Part shown: positions 26,918 through 35,913 of the stretch, in pieces
Position numbering within the stretch: position 1 is the stretch's first letter
Layout of the letters: every line of letters starts with the position of its first letter
Assembly (NCBI GenBank): GCA_002336105.1
Contig: DDEQ01000044.1
Coordinates: 70,896 to 134,895, forward strand
Length of the DNA stretch: 64,000 bases
Source of the DNA: Chthonomonas sp. UBA1950
GTDB lineage: Bacteria; Armatimonadota; Fimbriimonadia; Fimbriimonadales; Fimbriimonadaceae
Reading direction: 5' to 3'
Made by a program: the position numbers and the translations under genes
Notes under the pieces: generated by a model
The model's input: the letters and a program-made list of their open reading frames with translations, nothing else
Database searches by the model: none
Told to the model about the DNA's origin: nothing

Positions 26918-28852
26918 CTAGGCAGCTAGTCTTAGGTTTGGTGATTGAACGTCCGGCTTGAACTGATTCGCCAGTGCCATGAGGTTCTCGCCCATGAACG
27001 CTAGCTCAGTAGCTGACGCACCCACCTCTTCGACGCTCGCCGTGAGCTCTTGTGCACCCGCTGCACTTTCCTCGCTTACGGCGGCGACATTTTCAATTGC
27101 GGCTTGCACATCGCTTGCGCCAACCAACATCGTTTGTACAGATGACATATTTTGTTGGGCTGATTCCGCGAGTGTTTGTACTGTTGCTGATACTTCTTGC
27201 GCCACCGCCGCGACAGATTCCGCCTGTTCGGCGACATCCTGAGACGCGGACAGAATATGACTCAGCGATCTTCCAGCTTCATCAGATAGTTGGCTGCCCT
27301 TCTCCACTTCAGAAGTTGTTGAATTGATGGCGGATACAGTGTCGTCGACGACGGCTTTGACCTTTGTGATCAGGTTGCCGATTTCTTGGGCTGAATGGCT
27401 GGATTGCTCGGCGAGCTTTCGAACTTCTTCTGCGACAACAGCGAACCCTCTACCATGCTCGCCGGCACGAGCTGCTTCAATCGCTGCGTTGAGGGCAAGT
27501 AAGTTGGTCTGCTCAGCAATTTGCCCGATTGAGCCGACAATCATTCCGATCTCATGACCCATTTTGTCGAGTTCCTGGACCTTTGCAGCAGAACTTTGAA
27601 CTTGTTGTTTGACCTTTTGCATCGCATCGACAGTCTGGACCACCGAGGCGTTACCTTCATTCGCAGCAGCTTGCATGGTTTGTGCAGCACTGGCTACTCG
27701 TTCGATTCCTTGAGCGGCTTGTCCGAGTGACAGATTGGTTTCTTCGACGACGTGTAGTTGCTCTTCGCTGCCTTTACCGACTAGCTTGATCTGTTCAAGG
27801 AGCGATTCCATGACCTCGGCGACCTTGCTACTTTGATCCGCTAGAGACTGACTACCGCGAGCGATTTCGGTCGCCGCTGCGCCGCTTTGCTCAGACGAAC
27901 TAGCTAGCGTTTGGCTTGAATTGCTGACGTCATTGGCGTTGGTCTGAAGTTTGGCGACGATTTGTGTCAACGAGCCTCTAGCCTCGTTGTACGATCCGAT
28001 CGAGGCTTGAACGCGCCCTAGGAGGCCGTTGAAGGATTTTGCCATGCTTCCGATCTCGTCTGTGGAATCGAGCGAGATGGGTTTGGTTGATGGGGAAACT
28101 GCAAACGTTAGGTCGCCGTGAGAGAACATACCTAGGCCTTTCTCTAGATCTGACACGCAGTTGGCTTGCAGGGCTTCAAGTTGTGCCGCAACGGTGCGGA
28201 CATTTCCTGCTATGTATTTTGTGATAATGACGGCAGAGGCGATACCCATGGCTAGCGCACAGAGCAGAGCCGTCGTCAGTTTAGTTCTTGCTGATGCAAT
28301 GGAGGCTTCAGCAGCATCCCTAGAACGGTTCGCATAATTTTCGTTGAACTCGATCATTTTCTTGATCGCCGGCTCAAGTTCTTCGTTGAAAATACGCGTT
28401 GTGTCCCCTTCTAGGATCTTTAAGTTTGCGGTATTAGCGGCAACCTGCGATTCAACTTTGCCCCATTCGTCGATATATCTGTTCCATTGCTTTTTGACTT
28501 CTTCGAAGTTTTTCTTGTCTTCTTCGTTGGTCAACAGTTTTGAATAATCTTCTAGGCAGGTGTCCGCTTTTGATTTGTACGTCGAAAACAGCCCTTTGAC
28601 CTTGGATAGGTTTTCTTGATCGGATACTGCAATTCGATAGGTGACGATTCGAACTGCTCTAGCCTGGATATTGAAGTTACTGATGGTGGAAAGACTTGGC
28701 ATACTGTCTTTCGTGATGACTTGTATCTTTTCGTGCAAGGTTTGGATCGCAACCCATCCTGCTAAAAATATGGCTCCTGCGAGCGACAAGCAAAGACCGA
28801 AGCCTATGCCCAGTTTTGCTGACATTTTCAAATTTGCAAACCACTGTTTCAT
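26918..28852 (-). CDS. Methyl-accepting chemotaxis protein
   Basis: This 644-residue transmembrane chemoreceptor has TM1 at about 13-33, a four-helix-bundle periplasmic sensor (about 35-190, with SMPSLSTISNFNIQARAVRI), TM2 at about 190-212 and a HAMP-like segment. The signalling domain contains the canonical hairpin tip EQTNLLALNAAIEAARAG followed by EHGRGFAVVAEEVRKLAEQS. It signals to CheA/CheW; no che genes are in the window. No C-terminal CheR-tethering pentapeptide is visible. It belongs to the same class as the two receptors at 55.9-60.5 kb, but its hairpin tip keeps the normal Leu. Two motif copies lie upstream (28876-28893 and 29068-29085). Confidence 0.94.
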   Translation of the reverse strand: MKQWFANLKMSAKLGIGFGLCLSLAGAIFLAGWVAIQTLHEKIQVITKDSMPSLSTISNFNIQARAVRIVTYRIAVSDQENLSKVKGLFSTYKSKADTCLEDYSKLLTNEEDKKNFEEVKKQWNRYIDEWGKVESQVAANTANLKILEGDTTRIFNEELEPAIKKMIEFNENYANRSRDAAEASIASARTKLTTALLCALAMGIASAVIITKYIAGNVRTVAAQLEALQANCVSDLEKGLGMFSHGDLTFAVSPSTKPISLDSTDEIGSMAKSFNGLLGRVQASIGSYNEARGSLTQIVAKLQTNANDVSNSSQTLASSSEQSGAAATEIARGSQSLADQSSKVAEVMESLLEQIKLVGKGSEEQLHVVEETNLSLGQAAQGIERVASAAQTMQAAANEGNASVVQTVDAMQKVKQQVQSSAAKVQELDKMGHEIGMIVGSIGQIAEQTNLLALNAAIEAARAGEHGRGFAVVAEEVRKLAEQSSHSAQEIGNLITKVKAVVDDTVSAINSTTSEVEKGSQLSDEAGRSLSHILSASQDVAEQAESVAAVAQEVSATVQTLAESAQQNMSSVQTMLVGASDVQAAIENVAAVSEESAAGAQELTASVEEVGASATELAFMGENLMALANQFKPDVQSPNLRLAA

Positions 28853-28870
28853 GTAAGCGTTTTCCTAGAG

Positions 28871-28893
28871 GTCTCTTTCATTTCGGAGAATAT
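28871..28893 (-). promoter_or_regulatory. Motif shared upstream of two chemoreceptor genes (copy 1)
   Basis: Plus-strand bases 28876-28893 read TTTCATTTCGGAGAATAT. Bases 57971-57988, upstream of another chemoreceptor, read TTTCATATCGGAGAATTT (16 of 18 identical). Both face their receptor genes. A second near copy of the left part, GTCTCTTTCATTTCTGAG, lies at 29068-29085 in the same gap. It may be a regulator or alternative-sigma site; the identity of the factor is unknown. Confidence 0.45.
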
Positions 28894-29029
28894 TTGGGAA
28901 TCCTCCACGCAGAAATCCGGGTTTTTGTCAAGAAATCTTATTGCAAAATGTTGGCTCGCGCTAGTGCAAGAAGCTTATGCCAAGAACGGTTCTTTTTAGC
29001 GCAAAATTAGTCATGTTCTAAGCGATGTA

Positions 29030-29035
29030 TATAAT
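29030..29035 (+). promoter_or_regulatory. Possible -10 box (TATAAT) for the SGNH esterase gene
   Basis: TATAAT at 29030-29035 lies 95 bp upstream of the GTG start at 29130. The preceding TG (TGTATATAAT) could help. The -35 region (TTAGTC at 29007-29012) is poor, so this is only a weak promoter candidate. Confidence 0.3.
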
Positions 29036-29129
29036 GGTTAGTCACCTTTCCTGAAAGATCACTGTTTGTCTCTTTCATTTCTGAGTTGATTTATGATCGA
29101 AGAGTAACTAAATCATTTATAGTGGGATT

Positions 29130-30167
29130 GTGGCTATTCTTCTCGCGCTAAGCGTTCTCGCCATTGCTCAACCGATTGACATTTCGCCATACGACTCAAG
29201 GCTCCTGTTTGTCGGTAGATTTGACAAACGTGACAAAGTAGGACCCAAGTGTGATTGGTCCGAAACATCTGTCGCGGTAAGGGTTAAGGCGACTAAGATT
29301 TCTGCTAAATTCTTCGAAGTTGGTAAAGACGGAATTCTGGTCGAGATCGATGGCAAGGCTAAGTTTTCGACCCAACTCAAGGAAGGCGATAACACGATTG
29401 ATGTGCCTCTTGAGCCAGGAGAGCATCTTGTCCGATTCGTCAAGCGGACCGAACCGTTTGTAGGAACTCTTCAGTTCAAAGGGTTCCAAGTTCAGGACGG
29501 GAGCATTCGCTCGGCAAAGCCTCTATCTCGCCGTATTGAGATCATCGGAGATAGCATCTCCTGCGCCTTCGGAATTGAGGGAGCAACGCAGTCCGAACCA
29601 TTTAAGCCCGAAACAGAGAATGCTTATATGGGATATGGTCCGGTCGCAGCCAGAGAGCTGAAGGCAGACTGCACGATTATCGCCTGGTCAGGAAGAAAGA
29701 TGTGGCCTGATAACACCACTCCAGAACTCTATGATCAAGCTTTAGCTAAGGACGCTTCAGCTCGTTGGGACTATTCTCAACCGAACCCAGATGTAATCGT
29801 AATTAACCTGGCCACGAACGATTTCGGCAAAGAAAATCCTGAAGAAGTGGGTTGGACTAATGCCTATACCCAGTTCATTACCCGGCTGAGAAAACACTAT
29901 CCGAAGGCGTTTATTTACACCGCAATTGGTAGCATGATGAGTGATAATTGGCCTCCAAAGCAAATGGCGTTGACGACGCTACGAGGCTACTTAACTCGAA
30001 TGGTAAAGAGGATCAACACTGCGGGGGATAAGCGAGTGAAAGTGATCGAGTTTCCCGTTCAACTTCAGTCGGATGGTATTGGTTCGGCTTGGCATCCGAA
30101 CCTGGTGACCCACAAGAAAATGGCGGATTTACTTGCGAAAGAAATCCGCCAAAACATGCGTTGGTAA
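29130..30167 (+). CDS. Secreted SGNH/GDSL esterase with N-terminal jelly roll (CE2-like)
   Basis: From the GTG at 29130 the protein (345 residues) has a signal peptide MAILLALSVLAIAQPI. A beta domain (about 20-130) contains SVAVRVKATKISAKFFEVG and EPGEHLVRFVKRTEPFVGTL. The SGNH hydrolase core has IEIIGDSISCAFGIEG (nucleophile Ser), VINLATNDFG (block III Asn) and SAWHPNLVTHKKMADLL (catalytic His). This two-domain layout is that of carbohydrate esterase family 2 acetylesterases, which remove acetyl groups from xylan or glucomannan. It probably helps in plant polysaccharide breakdown. It is convergent with a GH13 gene 3 bp away. Confidence 0.87.
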   Translation: MAILLALSVLAIAQPIDISPYDSRLLFVGRFDKRDKVGPKCDWSETSVAVRVKATKISAKFFEVGKDGILVEIDGKAKFSTQLKEGDNTIDVPLEPGEHLVRFVKRTEPFVGTLQFKGFQVQDGSIRSAKPLSRRIEIIGDSISCAFGIEGATQSEPFKPETENAYMGYGPVAARELKADCTIIAWSGRKMWPDNTTPELYDQALAKDASARWDYSQPNPDVIVINLATNDFGKENPEEVGWTNAYTQFITRLRKHYPKAFIYTAIGSMMSDNWPPKQMALTTLRGYLTRMVKRINTAGDKRVKVIEFPVQLQSDGIGSAWHPNLVTHKKMADLLAKEIRQNMRW

Positions 30168-30170
30168 GCC

Positions 30171-31694
30171 TTAAGGAATTCGGTGATACTGAGAGTAACC
30201 GAGTTGCTTATAGTTTACGACTTTGAATATTTGAGTTGTCATCGGCGGCACCTTGACGGTGAGTAGACCATTTACCTGTCTCACTCGAATGCCGCTGATG
30301 GCATCTTCTAGTTCGCCCCAATTCATCAATCGGCCAGCTCGAGTCGCGAAGGCCTCTTTGACTTCTTCATGAGTCGGGTTGGTCACAACAATGACCGAGT
30401 CGAGCACTTTGTCCGTCAGGCGAGTGAAGGCAATAAGCTTCTCTGTGGCAAGTGGCGAAAAGTCGCCATACCTTAATGCTGGATTTGACTTGCGGATCGC
30501 GAGGAGCTTCTTGTGCCATGCCAACTCAGGATTCTTCTCGTTAACAAGCGACCAATCCATAGGAGCACGGCTTCCCGGATCACCCCAACCGGTCATGCCT
30601 AGCTCGGTACCGTAGTAGATCACTGGACTGCCTGGCAGAGTGTAAAGGGCGGCAATGGCAAGTTTACGTTGTTCAAAATCTGCAGTAACGCTCGCAAAAC
30701 GACTAGTGTCGTGGTTGTCGAGGTGGAGCCAAGACCGTAGCGTGTTCTCGATTCCAGCATCTTCAACCATATCTCCAAGCATTTGGGTCGCCTGCCTTCC
30801 GGTCAGTTGGCCTTGCGCCGCCTGGATCACGACACTTGGGCCAAAAAAGTTGAACCCGCCGTCAACCGATGGGAACCAGCCTGCTGGGTAGCTTGCAATC
30901 TCACCAACAACCAAACTTCCTGGCTTTTCCTTATGAGCGGCGGCGGTCAATTCGGCAAGATGTTCAGGTCCGATTTCGATGGCGACATCAAGCCTCCACC
31001 CGTCGATACCTTCCTTGAGATATTTTCTAACGACGGAGTTTGGGTTGTTCCAGAGGTAGTCGCGAACGGCTTTATTCTCTAGCTTCAGAGCAGGCAGATT
31101 GCCGACATTTGCGAACCCTCGATATCCGGATGTATATTCTTTGCCCCAATAGAACCAGTCTCGATGAGGGTCAGTTTTGCTCGCAAGCGCCTTCTGGAAA
31201 ATCGGGTTTGATTTGCCGATGTGATTGAATACACCGTCAAGCACGAGCTTCATCCCTTTGCCATGTATCGAGGACATCAGCGACTTGAAATCGGACTCCG
31301 TTCCAAACTGGGGATCGATCTGAAAATAATCCGTTGTATCGTATTTGTGGTTCGTTAGCGCTTTGAAGATCGGAGTTAGGTACACGGTGTCTGCACCAAG
31401 ACTCTTGATATAGTCGAGCTTCGACTGAATGCCCTTTAAGTCGCCGCCCCAAAACTCAAGTTCGTGACTCCAAAGACCAAGTTCATCAATACGATGCCCT
31501 GACTTCGGAAGATCCGACCAGTTTCTGAGCTGTTTTGGCGGCTCGAAGAGACCCACTGTGGGCCTTCCCTTTGACGCCGAAAATCTGTCGACAAATATTT
31601 GGTATACGACGGCACCCATGCGCCAATCTCTTGCGCGGGCTTCAAACGTCGATGTTGAAACGAGACACATAGCTAAGCAGGGCAGGATCGCCAT
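30171..31694 (-). CDS. Secreted alpha-amylase family (GH13) glycosidase
   Basis: The 507-residue protein has a signal peptide (MAILPCLAMCLVSTSTFEAR) and a GH13 catalytic barrel: AVVYQIFVDRF, WGGDLKGIQSKLDYIKSLGA, region I VFNHIGK, region II GWRLDVAIE (catalytic Asp), region III VVGEI (catalytic Glu) and region IV LDNHDTSRF (third Asp). The C-terminal beta domain ends MTTQIFKVVN. The pattern is closest to neopullulanase/cyclomaltodextrinase-like enzymes, and secretion suggests extracytoplasmic maltodextrin or pullulan use. There are no sugar transport genes next to it. Confidence 0.92.
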   Translation of the reverse strand: MAILPCLAMCLVSTSTFEARARDWRMGAVVYQIFVDRFSASKGRPTVGLFEPPKQLRNWSDLPKSGHRIDELGLWSHELEFWGGDLKGIQSKLDYIKSLGADTVYLTPIFKALTNHKYDTTDYFQIDPQFGTESDFKSLMSSIHGKGMKLVLDGVFNHIGKSNPIFQKALASKTDPHRDWFYWGKEYTSGYRGFANVGNLPALKLENKAVRDYLWNNPNSVVRKYLKEGIDGWRLDVAIEIGPEHLAELTAAAHKEKPGSLVVGEIASYPAGWFPSVDGGFNFFGPSVVIQAAQGQLTGRQATQMLGDMVEDAGIENTLRSWLHLDNHDTSRFASVTADFEQRKLAIAALYTLPGSPVIYYGTELGMTGWGDPGSRAPMDWSLVNEKNPELAWHKKLLAIRKSNPALRYGDFSPLATEKLIAFTRLTDKVLDSVIVVTNPTHEEVKEAFATRAGRLMNWGELEDAISGIRVRQVNGLLTVKVPPMTTQIFKVVNYKQLGYSQYHRIP

Positions 31695-31860
31695 GTTGCC
31701 AATATAACCCGAGCGTTTCAGTTATTCCCAACTATTCACGAGAGCCATCTTGCGGTGTTCAGAAGGAGCCGATTCGTTAAGCATTCATAACAGACTCGCG
31801 GGAATCGAGAAACTCTGAACGATTTTCGAGTCCGTAAAGCAGTAGAATCTTGGGCTGAAT

Positions 31861-32277
31861 ATGGCATTAGAAACTACACTCGTTTTGATTAAGCCAGGTG
31901 GCGTTGAGCGCAACCTGATTGGAGAGATTCTTGGAAGAATTGAGGCTCGCGGCCTCAAGATAACGGGCCTGAAGCTCGTTAATGCTGCTCGTGAAACTGT
32001 CGAAGAGCACTATGCAGAGCACAAAGGAAAGGTCTTTTATGAGGGGGTCGTTTCTTACCTCGTTAGCGGGCCAATCGTTGCTTTGTCGGTGAGCGGCGAA
32101 AATGCAGTCAAGGCGATTCGCGCGATGATGGGAGCGACCAACCCTGTCGATGCCGCTCCCGGAACTGTTCGCGGTGACCTCGCTTTGACCGTGGAAGATA
32201 ACCTTGTCCACAGTAGCAGCGATCCTGAGGCTGCTGCCAGAGAACTTGGACTCTGGTTCCCAGAAGGAACCCTTTAA
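31861..32277 (+). CDS. ndk: Nucleoside diphosphate kinase
   Basis: This 138-residue enzyme is full length. TTLVLIKPGGVERNLIGEIL is the N-terminal strand with the nucleotide-site Lys, YAEHKGKVFYEGVVSYLVSG and RAMMGATNP follow, and the phosphohistidine is His117 in NLVHSSSDPEAA. Ndk balances nucleoside triphosphate pools by ping-pong phosphate transfer from ATP. It starts at ATG 31861. A hairpin at 32286-32313 lies just after the stop, before a small membrane-protein operon on the same strand. Confidence 0.96.
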   Translation: MALETTLVLIKPGGVERNLIGEILGRIEARGLKITGLKLVNAARETVEEHYAEHKGKVFYEGVVSYLVSGPIVALSVSGENAVKAIRAMMGATNPVDAAPGTVRGDLALTVEDNLVHSSSDPEAAARELGLWFPEGTL

Positions 32278-32285
32278 GTCAACCT

Positions 32286-32313
32286 GTACCCAGCGAGCTT
32301 CTTCGCTGGGTAC
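32286..32313 (+). terminator. Perfect 11-bp hairpin after ndk
   Basis: GTACCCAGCGA (32286-32296) pairs with TCGCTGGGTAC (32303-32313) around a GCTTCT loop. No T run follows. It may be a weak terminator or mRNA-stabilising stem that sets ndk apart from the next gene, whose GTG start is 10 bp later. Confidence 0.55.
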
Positions 32314-32322
32314 GATCATCTA

Positions 32323-32685
32323 GTGTTCATCACGAAGGCCGCAATTTGGTTAGCGCTATGGATAGGCTACGGAGTCTTCCAAAATCGGCGCTCAAATGAA
32401 GTCCGTGCCTTTGCTCTACGCATCCCACGCTCTCGAAGGGCTATTACCGGTGCCGGTCTGTTTTTGTTGGGCACTTGCGCGCTTTTTGGTGCACTAACCA
32501 TCCTCACTAATTCGGGTGGGTTCGATACCGTTACCGCATTCTTTGTTATCGCTGCCGGCGGTTTACTTTTTGTCCATGTGGTGACGCTCGCAACTGCGCT
32601 GTTGGTGACGTTAGCGATGGAAAATGCCGTAACAGAACGTAAACTGGAAGCGTCTCGTCAAAAAGAGGAATCGTCAAATCAATGA
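32323..32685 (+). CDS. Small integral membrane protein of unknown function
   Basis: From GTG 32323 the 120-residue product has three probable membrane helices: FITKAAIWLALWIGYGVF (2-19), AGLFLLGTCALFGALTIL (about 44-61) and VTAFFVIAAGGLLFVHVVTL (about 70-90). A charged helical tail follows (AVTERKLEASRQKEESSNQ). No family is recognised. Its stop overlaps the start of the next gene by 4 bp (ATGA), showing translational coupling. Confidence 0.72.
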   Translation: MFITKAAIWLALWIGYGVFQNRRSNEVRAFALRIPRSRRAITGAGLFLLGTCALFGALTILTNSGGFDTVTAFFVIAAGGLLFVHVVTLATALLVTLAMENAVTERKLEASRQKEESSNQ

Positions 32686-33278
32686 AATCACTCCTGTTGT
32701 CTTTTGCACTCTGCTTTGCACTCATCGGATCAGCTAATGCACAAATCACGACCGAGAAGGGGAGCAAGAGCGATGCTACTTTTCTCAAGATGAGAAAGCT
32801 AGACGTGCTGATCAAGATTCTTCCTCTTGCTCTGAAGAAGCCTCAGCTTGACGAACTCTTGTCTAGTATCGAAAAGGCACGAGTTATTCAGAAGGAAGCA
32901 CTTCAGAAGGAAGACGAAGTGATGGCTCGACTCGATCCTGATCTCGATAAGGCCGTTACCGATGGAGTTGAGAAGGGCGTCTATCCGTCAAAGAGTTTGC
33001 AAGACAGTATTACAAAGGCGACTCGCTCGATGTCGACGTCGCGCGTCCTCGCCAGCCTCAAGATGGTCGATATGATCATGGTTGCCATTGATAAGGTTTT
33101 TGACGCCGGACAAAAGAAGGTGATGGCTGGCACATTCGATCCGAAATACATGGACCCGACTGGGCAACTCGATTTCAAAGAAAAGGACAAGATCCGCTTT
33201 TTTGTGAAAGAAGTCTTCCTTGACCCGATGTCATACAATGTATTGACAGATCTATTGTCAAAAGCGCCGGAAAAGTAG
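32682..33278 (+). CDS. Exported helical protein of unknown function
   Basis: The 198-residue protein has a signal peptide with an AxA site (MKSLLLSFALCFALIGSANA). The mature part is mostly helical and charged (KMRKLDVLIKILPLALKK, LSSIEKARVIQKEALQKEDE, FKEKDKIRFFVKEVFLDP). No catalytic motif is visible. It overlaps the upstream membrane-protein gene by 4 bp, so the two may act together at the inner membrane. A periplasmic location is inferred. Confidence 0.78.
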   Translation: MKSLLLSFALCFALIGSANAQITTEKGSKSDATFLKMRKLDVLIKILPLALKKPQLDELLSSIEKARVIQKEALQKEDEVMARLDPDLDKAVTDGVEKGVYPSKSLQDSITKATRSMSTSRVLASLKMVDMIMVAIDKVFDAGQKKVMAGTFDPKYMDPTGQLDFKEKDKIRFFVKEVFLDPMSYNVLTDLLSKAPEK

Positions 33279-33313
33279 GTTCAAAAGGTCCTAATAACGG
33301 CTAGACTTGCGGC

Positions 33314-34555
33314 ATGAAGATTTGGATCTTCCCGCTTGCCTTGGTTGTCTCTGGTAGCGCTGTTGCCCAGAGCACCTTTGCCGTTCACTCCGGTGATCGG
33401 GTCGTGTTTTACGGCGACAGCATTACTGATAGTTCGCAATACCCGAACTTCATCGAGACGCTCATCTTGACTCGATATCCGGGAATGGATGTCCGTTTCT
33501 ACAATAGTGGAGTCGGTGGAGATCGCGTAACCGGAGGATGGATGGGCTCAATTGGCGAGAGATTGCCACGCGACCTATTCGCATATCGCCCTACCGTTTT
33601 CACAATTATGTTAGGGATGAATGATGCTTCTTACCGGGCGATGGACGCAGGCGTTTTCAATACCTACAAATCAGGGTTTGAGGGCATTCTGGCAGAGATC
33701 AAAAAGAACGCACCGAGCGCCCGTGGATGGCTCATTCGCCCTTCTCCGTACGATGACGTGACCTATGAGCCGAAGTGGAAGCCGGGGTACAACGACGTGC
33801 TGATTCAGTACGGTGAATTAGTCGCCGAACTCGCATCGAAGAACGTATATGGAGTTGTCGATCTGAACAAGCCTGTTGTCGATACTCTGACTGCCGCAAA
33901 CGCTATCGACCCTAAGACAGCGCAGAAGATCATTCCCGACCGAGTCCATCCTGGGAATGCGGGGCACTTCGTCATGGCTTGGAATGTTTTCAAGGCATGG
34001 GGCGGCACCGGCGTTTTATCTGAAACCGAAATCAATGCTAGTGCGGGTACCTCTGTCGGCAAAGGCGTGAAGCTTTCACAAGTGACCGCAAGCGCGAATG
34101 GCGTCAAATGGACGGCGCTAGGCGGCGGGCTGCCATTCTCCTTCGACCGAAACGACGCTACTGTCAGCTTGGTACTGAAAGCGACAAAGATCGATGAAGA
34201 AGTGAATAAGCAGATCATCAAGGTGTCGGGTCTAGCTTCTGGCCAGTATCGCCTCAAGATTGATGACTCGACGGTAGGAACTTACAGCGCCGAAGATCTG
34301 GCTATTGGGATCAACATCGGTAATCTCACAACGCCCTACTCGAAGCAGAGTGCTCTCGTGAACTCTTTGACTTGGAAGCGAGCTGAGGTACAGAAGACTT
34401 GGTGGCGAGAGATCCAGTTCAAATATCGCGATCAGAACCATTCCTTATTGAAAGGTGCGGTCGCAGGTATGAGAAAGCTTGAGGAAGGCGTTATCAAAGA
34501 GCAAAAAGCTGCTGCGCAGCCAAAGCCTCATACGTTCGAACTCGTCAAAGCGTAA
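33314..34555 (+). CDS. Secreted SGNH/GDSL hydrolase (rhamnogalacturonan acetylesterase-like)
   Basis: The 413-residue protein has a signal peptide (MKIWIFPLALVVSGSAVAQS) and SGNH blocks: VVFYGDSITDSSQYPNFIE (nucleophile Ser), YNSGVGGDRVTGG (block II Gly), TIMLGMNDASYR (block III Asn) and IPDRVHPGNAGHFVMAW (Asp-x-x-His dyad). The C-terminal 150 residues (about 260-413) form an extra domain with beta and helical parts. Such enzymes deacetylate pectin or other glycans. It is a different SGNH subfamily from the gene at 29.1 kb. A hairpin after the stop separates it from the iron-sulphur gene. Confidence 0.88.
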   Translation: MKIWIFPLALVVSGSAVAQSTFAVHSGDRVVFYGDSITDSSQYPNFIETLILTRYPGMDVRFYNSGVGGDRVTGGWMGSIGERLPRDLFAYRPTVFTIMLGMNDASYRAMDAGVFNTYKSGFEGILAEIKKNAPSARGWLIRPSPYDDVTYEPKWKPGYNDVLIQYGELVAELASKNVYGVVDLNKPVVDTLTAANAIDPKTAQKIIPDRVHPGNAGHFVMAWNVFKAWGGTGVLSETEINASAGTSVGKGVKLSQVTASANGVKWTALGGGLPFSFDRNDATVSLVLKATKIDEEVNKQIIKVSGLASGQYRLKIDDSTVGTYSAEDLAIGINIGNLTTPYSKQSALVNSLTWKRAEVQKTWWREIQFKYRDQNHSLLKGAVAGMRKLEEGVIKEQKAAAQPKPHTFELVKA

Positions 34556-34566
34556 TTGTTTCCTTC

Positions 34567-34596
34567 GTGATATCCCGAGGACCTCCGGGATATCAC
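34567..34596 (+). terminator. Inverted repeat after the SGNH hydrolase gene
   Basis: GTGATATCCCG (34567-34577) pairs perfectly with CGGGATATCAC (34586-34596) around an 8-nt loop. There is no T tract. It lies 11 bp after the stop codon and probably acts as a weak terminator or 3' stabiliser. Confidence 0.5.
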
Positions 34597-34632
34597 TAAC
34601 TCTCTGGCTCTTCGCCTCGTAGATCTCTTCGG

Positions 34633-34986
34633 ATGCCTTCTATCGATTTTCCAATCACGATCACCCCTGCTGCACTCGACCGGATCAAAAAACTGATCTC
34701 GAAAGACGGTAGGGAAGGCGTTTTTTTGCGTCTAGGCGTTAAAGGGGGCGGTTGCAGCGGTTTTGAGTACGTGACCAAGCTGGATGACCGAAGAACGAAG
34801 TTCGATATCGAAACCGAGATTGACGGAGTTTTGATCATCAGCGACTCCAAGTCGATGCCTTTCTTGACGGGTAGCACTTTTGACTACACGGGCAACCTGA
34901 TCGGCGGTGGGTTTAAGTTCGAGAACCCGAATGTATCACGTAGCTGCGGTTGTGGATCAAGCTTCACACCTAAAGAAGCTTCCTGA
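34633..34986 (+). CDS. Iron-sulphur cluster assembly protein, HesB/IscA/ErpA family
   Basis: The 117-residue A-type carrier has ITPAALDRIKKLISKDGREG, then GVKGGGCSGFEYV (first conserved Cys) and the C-terminal RSCGCGSSF with the Cys-x-Cys pair. The three cysteines bind and pass on 2Fe-2S or 4Fe-4S clusters. No other isc or suf gene is nearby, so the gene is probably an ErpA-like carrier for enzymes such as complex I, but the subtype cannot be fixed. The ATG is supported by a GATCTCTTCGG region of weak ribosome-site quality. ftsY follows after 27 bp. Confidence 0.93.
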   Translation: MPSIDFPITITPAALDRIKKLISKDGREGVFLRLGVKGGGCSGFEYVTKLDDRRTKFDIETEIDGVLIISDSKSMPFLTGSTFDYTGNLIGGGFKFENPNVSRSCGCGSSFTPKEAS

Positions 34987-35013
34987 GCGTCTCGACATCC
35001 CATAATAAAATAT

Positions 35014-35886
35014 ATGTTCAAGCGGCTAATGGACCGGGTCGACCGACTCGTCGGAAGAGGGGTCATCGATGATGAGTTCTATGATGAGCTTGAGGAAGGT
35101 CTGCTTCAGGCAGATACGAACATTCAAACGACTTCGCAGATTCTCGATGATTTGCGGTTGATGGTCCGAGAAGAGAAGATTACGGACCCAGCGTTAATGC
35201 GCGAAAGGCTTCAGAAAGCTATTACGGATCGATTTTCGACTCAGGGACCGGCTGGCCTCGAGGTGAATGACGAAGACCCAACCGTATGGGTTTTTGTGGG
35301 TGTCAACGGGGTTGGAAAAACCACCACTATCGGAAAGGTCGCGCAGCTTTTGACGAAGCGCGGCTTCAAGGTTTTACTGGCGGCCGGTGATACGTTTAGG
35401 GCAGCAGCTATCGAGCAACTTGAGATCTGGGCTGAACGTACTGGAAGTGAGATTGTTCGAAACCAGCCGGGGGCGGATAGCAGTGCGGTTATCTTTGACG
35501 CTGTTCAAGCGGCAAAAGCGCGAGGAGCCAATTTCGTCTTGGCGGACACCGCTGGCCGTCAGCACAGTAAAGGCAACCTCATGGCTGAACTGCAAAAGGT
35601 GATCCGTGTGACCGAGAAAGCGCTCGGACGTAAACCCGATGAGGTCTTGCTGGTTCTGGATGCGAACACTGGGCAAAATGCCATTCGGCAGGCCGAAGAA
35701 TTTACCAAAGCGGCTGGCGTGACTGGTCTGGTTCTTACCAAACTAGATGGCACCGCACGTGGAGGAGCTTTGATTGGCGTTTATGAGCGGTTCAAGATTC
35801 CGATCAAGCTGATTGGCGTGGGAGAAAAAGCGGATGATCTTAAGGACTTCAAGCCTAAAGAGTTTGCCGCAAGCCTTTTTGAATAG
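35014..35886 (+). CDS. ftsY: Signal recognition particle receptor FtsY (NG domains)
   Basis: This 290-residue SRP GTPase has an N domain (about 1-85) and a G domain: GVNGVGKTTTIGKVA (P-loop), LAAGDTFRAAAIEQLEIWAE, VLADTAGRQHSKGNLMAEL (G3), TKLDGTARGGALIGV (G4) and IGVGEKADDLKDFKPKEFA (G5 and closing helix). It docks SRP-ribosome complexes at the inner membrane. The acidic A domain of the E. coli protein is absent, as in many bacteria. GDTFRAAA plus the C-terminal FASSLFE-like end distinguish it from Ffh. Confidence 0.96.
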   Translation: MFKRLMDRVDRLVGRGVIDDEFYDELEEGLLQADTNIQTTSQILDDLRLMVREEKITDPALMRERLQKAITDRFSTQGPAGLEVNDEDPTVWVFVGVNGVGKTTTIGKVAQLLTKRGFKVLLAAGDTFRAAAIEQLEIWAERTGSEIVRNQPGADSSAVIFDAVQAAKARGANFVLADTAGRQHSKGNLMAELQKVIRVTEKALGRKPDEVLLVLDANTGQNAIRQAEEFTKAAGVTGLVLTKLDGTARGGALIGVYERFKIPIKLIGVGEKADDLKDFKPKEFAASLFE

Positions 35887-35913
35887 TGATTTCGACAGTA
35901 CAATCCTGATTGA

